Origin: a virus
Strand: one strand, 5' to 3'
DNA: 34,275 nucleotides
IMG/VR virus record: IMGVR_UViG_3300005821_000006
Location: 1-34,275 of that record
The notes beneath the pieces were generated by a model. It had not been told where the DNA came from. It ran no database searches and was given only the letters and a program-made list of their open reading frames with translations. Below, one piece after another: positions 31,961 through 34,275 of this stretch (the stretch's first letter is position 1; each line of letters opens with the position of its first letter). The translations under genes and the position numbers were made by a program.

Positions 31961-33817
31961 ATGGCAGTTCCAACTTATGGCACTGATCTAGCCCTTATTG
32001 ATGATGCACAGGCTGTAGGCTCCTACTCGGCAACGGGTGGAGGTGCGGCTGCGCTCAATGATGAGACTGATTACTTCATCAACAACACGCAGTGTATCTC
32101 GAAGAATGGTTTCACGGCTACAACGAAGGGCATCATCCACGATGACGTAGCCGCGCCGACTATTACTGCGGGCGATTGCGTCTTTATATGGGCTCGTCAG
32201 GCGAACCGCAACATCTTGGACACCATCGCCAATAGCGGTGGTGCGGTTATCATGGGGACCTCCAATGCGAACTACGACTTTTGGAACGTAGACGGTTCTA
32301 ACGCCGAAGGTTCTAACCTTCTCTCGTGGATCACGTATGCAGTAGACCCCACGGCTACCGCAGACGGAACGGTCGGTACTCCGGGTACCTACGATCACTT
32401 CGGATTCCGTTGGAAGATTCTTGGTTCGGGCTCTCTGAAGGGCGCACCCAACGCAGTAGGTGTCTCGCGACACGGTCGCGAGCTGACTGTCATTGATGGG
32501 CAGGCCGCAAACTATGGCACCTTCCTGGGCGCGGGTACCTTCGACTCTGACATTACTCGACGATGGGGCATCCTCACTCCCGTTTCGGGTGGTTACTGGT
32601 TCCACGGCGCTTTCGTTATGGGAACGGTCGCAACATCGGTTGACTTCCGCGACTCTGACAGAAACATAAACGTCCTAGACGACCCACACGCACCTACAGG
32701 ATTCAACGAGTTCGAGATTAGGAATGCGTCGAGTAACGTCGAGTGGACGAACATTGTTATCAAGCACCTTGGAGCGAACACGAACCCTTCGCTTCTCACC
32801 CTCAACGTTGGCACGTTCACCGGCTTGCTTTGCCAGTTTGATGGAATGTCAACTACTACGTTCTCCTCCACACAGAGCTGTACCTTTTCCACATGGTCGA
32901 ACAGCGACCGCATCAACTTGAACGAGGCCGACATCTCTGGGTCGAGCATCCTCACCCCGACCGTCGCAGCGGACGAGGGCGCGGTTTTTGACGACCGCAC
33001 GACTACCGGCGCAACGAACATCTCTGAGCTTGATAACTGCGAGTTCTCTATAGGAACCAACTCTCATCACGCCATCCGATTTGGTACAGGCGTGGATGAT
33101 GATATTACTCTCACAGGTATTGAGTTCACAGGCTTCTCTGCTACAGCAGACGCTACAAACGCTACTCTTCGTTTCGATGCCACCACAGGCACGATGAACG
33201 TCAACTTGGTTGACTGCACAGTAGATGGCAACCCTGCAACTACAGCTAACGTTGGTGTGGATGATGCAGCTGGTATTGTAGTAACCCTTGTCGTTGACCC
33301 CAAGACCACTAAACTCACCATCACAGAGGCTGATGGCACTTTCATTGAGAATGCCAGAGTGTTCTTGGAGACCGCTGACAACGGTGGAGGCTCCGGTTTC
33401 CCTTACGAAGCTGCAGTTTCCACCTTGACACAAGCTGCAGGCGTGGCTACATTAACAGCGAGTGCGGCACATGGATTGGATACGGGCGACAAGGTTGTCG
33501 TTCGTGGAGCAGCTGAGCAGCCGTACAACGCTGTTGCATCTATCACTGTCACAAGCACAACTGTATTCACTTATGCAGTTGATTCAGGAGCTACAACACC
33601 TGCTGGTGGAACACCAGTATTCTCATACGTCCCTATTCAGGGACTAACTAACGCAAGCGGCGTAATCCAGTCCTCAAAGACATGGCCCGCTTCACAGTCC
33701 CTAAAAGGCTATGCGCGCAAGAGTTCAGCTTCACCTTACTTTAAACAATCAGCGATTAGTATTGCCGATGCCAGTGGTGGCACCGACTTACAAGTTGCAT
33801 TACAACCGGACGAATAA
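31961..33817 (+). CDS. Virion structural protein with beta-helix-like body
   Basis: 618 residues. No good Shine-Dalgarno before ATG 31961, which follows the previous gene by 64 bases. The body (~40-420) is a series of short Thr/Asn/Ser-rich strands (FEIRNASSNVEWTNIVIKHLG, LDNCEFSIGTNSHHAIRFGT, VNLVDCTVDGNPATTANVGV), suggesting a parallel beta-helix as in tailspike or fibre proteins. Near the end, GVATLTASAAHGLDTGDKVVVRGA..YNAVASITVTSTTVFTYAV is a module often inserted in phage virion proteins. No signal peptide. Surface appendage likely; the exact role is not shown. Confidence 0.7.
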   Translation: MAVPTYGTDLALIDDAQAVGSYSATGGGAAALNDETDYFINNTQCISKNGFTATTKGIIHDDVAAPTITAGDCVFIWARQANRNILDTIANSGGAVIMGTSNANYDFWNVDGSNAEGSNLLSWITYAVDPTATADGTVGTPGTYDHFGFRWKILGSGSLKGAPNAVGVSRHGRELTVIDGQAANYGTFLGAGTFDSDITRRWGILTPVSGGYWFHGAFVMGTVATSVDFRDSDRNINVLDDPHAPTGFNEFEIRNASSNVEWTNIVIKHLGANTNPSLLTLNVGTFTGLLCQFDGMSTTTFSSTQSCTFSTWSNSDRINLNEADISGSSILTPTVAADEGAVFDDRTTTGATNISELDNCEFSIGTNSHHAIRFGTGVDDDITLTGIEFTGFSATADATNATLRFDATTGTMNVNLVDCTVDGNPATTANVGVDDAAGIVVTLVVDPKTTKLTITEADGTFIENARVFLETADNGGGSGFPYEAAVSTLTQAAGVATLTASAAHGLDTGDKVVVRGAAEQPYNAVASITVTSTTVFTYAVDSGATTPAGGTPVFSYVPIQGLTNASGVIQSSKTWPASQSLKGYARKSSASPYFKQSAISIADASGGTDLQVALQPDE

Positions 33818-33819
33818 CA

Positions 33820-34146
33820 ATGACCATTGGATCCACTAGCGGAAAAGAACCAGATCACATCGAAGACGGCGACCTCAAGACGCTGGACGAGATGAGAGGT
33901 GCCATGAAGGACCTGCACAAGGCTAAGCTCTCTCTTAACGAGAAGGCCACTGTCGAAGGTGTCATGGTTCAGATAGACGTGCTGAGGCAGCAGATGGAAA
34001 TGCAGGGCGAGCAGATGAATAGGCTCATCGGCATGTACACCACACTAAAGAACCAGTTCGACCAATACCAGGCCCAGCGTGTCATCGAGCTGCAGTCTTG
34101 GCTAGCTAATGGCGGGTCTACTACACCCGAAGATATGGAGAAGTAA
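33820..34146 (+). CDS. Coiled-coil protein of the structural block
   Basis: 108 residues, two bases after the previous stop. A disordered polar N-terminus is followed by a long amphipathic helix (LDEMRGAMKDLHKAKLSLNE, QIDVLRQQMEMQGEQMNRLI) with heptad spacing, likely oligomeric. Possible chaperone or trimerisation partner for the neighbouring fibre-like proteins; not a recognised family. Confidence 0.65.
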   Translation: MTIGSTSGKEPDHIEDGDLKTLDEMRGAMKDLHKAKLSLNEKATVEGVMVQIDVLRQQMEMQGEQMNRLIGMYTTLKNQFDQYQAQRVIELQSWLANGGSTTPEDMEK

Positions 34147-34152
34147 ACTCCC

Positions 34153-34275
34153 GTGGCTCTCAGTCTCAATCCAGCAACAAAGGTGATTACGATTCCGCAA
34201 GCAGATTTGACGTTTGTGTCGGGAACGTTGTACGAGCTGGATACTAATGCTTTTCGCCTAAATGTGTTAGCGTTG
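34153..34275 (+). CDS. Structural-block gene, 3' truncated by window
   Basis: GTG at 34153, two codons after the in-frame TAA at 34144, is the first start in this frame; GGAG lies about 12 bases upstream. The 41 codons read SLNPATKVITIPQADLTFVS then GTLYELDTNAFRLNV and stay open to the edge. This N-terminus resembles short phage proteins of structural clusters, where it is followed by beta-rich sequence. Function not assignable from this part. Confidence 0.7.
   Translation, partial: MALSLNPATKVITIPQADLTFVSGTLYELDTNAFRLNVLAL

Noticed and set aside
31988-33433. Antisense frames of 205, 155 and 194 aa
   Set aside because: Shadows of the beta-rich structural gene; no motifs, starts unsupported.
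1-34275. tRNA genes, CRISPR arrays, insertion sequences, integrase/attachment sites
   Set aside because: No cloverleaf, no regularly spaced direct repeats, no transposase or recombinase motifs, and almost no non-coding space to hold them.

Overview
The window is a densely packed stretch of a virulent, tailed double-stranded DNA phage genome. Every supported gene is on the + strand. Most neighbours overlap by 1-8 bases (ATGA, GTGA or TAATG junctions), and there is no integrase, repressor, tRNA, rRNA, CRISPR array or IS element. The host is probably a diderm (Gram-negative) bacterium, because the phage encodes lipoprotein signal peptides and a lysis block with coiled-coil membrane proteins next to a zinc amidase. 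The CGG-type lipoprotein N-terminus and the trypsin-like lipoprotein are reminiscent of Myxococcota-like bacteria, but that host guess is weak.

Layout. (a) 2-3094: 3' part of a large repeat-built virion adhesin, open at the left edge. (b) 3134-5059: probable lysis block of two membrane/coiled-coil proteins and a peptidoglycan-binding amidase endolysin. (c) 5059-9977: UvsW-like helicase, a J-domain protein, an unknown protein and a DnaB-type replicative helicase. (d) 9970-13420: accessory island with a stand-alone ClpX-type zinc domain, a possible Fe(II)/2-oxoglutarate oxygenase, small membrane proteins, a secreted trypsin-fold protease and several tiny ORFs. (e) 13421-18440: primase, lipoprotein, dUTPase, FmdB-like zinc ribbon and family A DNA polymerase with intact proofreading motifs. 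(f) 18451-25928: gp32-like SSB, RecA, SbcD/SbcC (gp47/gp46-like) and a dNMP kinase. (g) 25925-29637: small membrane and acidic proteins, an HNH/AP2-type free-standing endonuclease candidate, a PDDEXK nuclease and a degenerate NAD-epimerase-like protein. (h) 29728-34275: structural genes behind the best promoter of the window, the last one cut by the right edge.

Together, helicase, primase, PolA, SSB, RecA, SbcCD, UvsW and the PDDEXK nuclease make a nearly self-sufficient replication and recombination-dependent replication set of T4-like logic. It is fed by dUTPase and dNMP kinase. Candidate sigma70-type promoters sit at the heads of the lysis block (3099), DnaB (8499), the FmdB/polymerase block (15806), SSB (18805) and the structural block (29354, 29620), plus an extended -10 at 6947. 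Several place the start codon only 5-8 bases after the -10 box, which suggests leaderless mRNAs.

The most unusual content is the secreted serine protease, the ClpX zinc-domain mimic, the J-domain protein close to the DnaB helicase, and the SDR-like protein that has lost its catalytic Tyr/Lys. All functional calls come from reading motifs by eye; no database search was possible.
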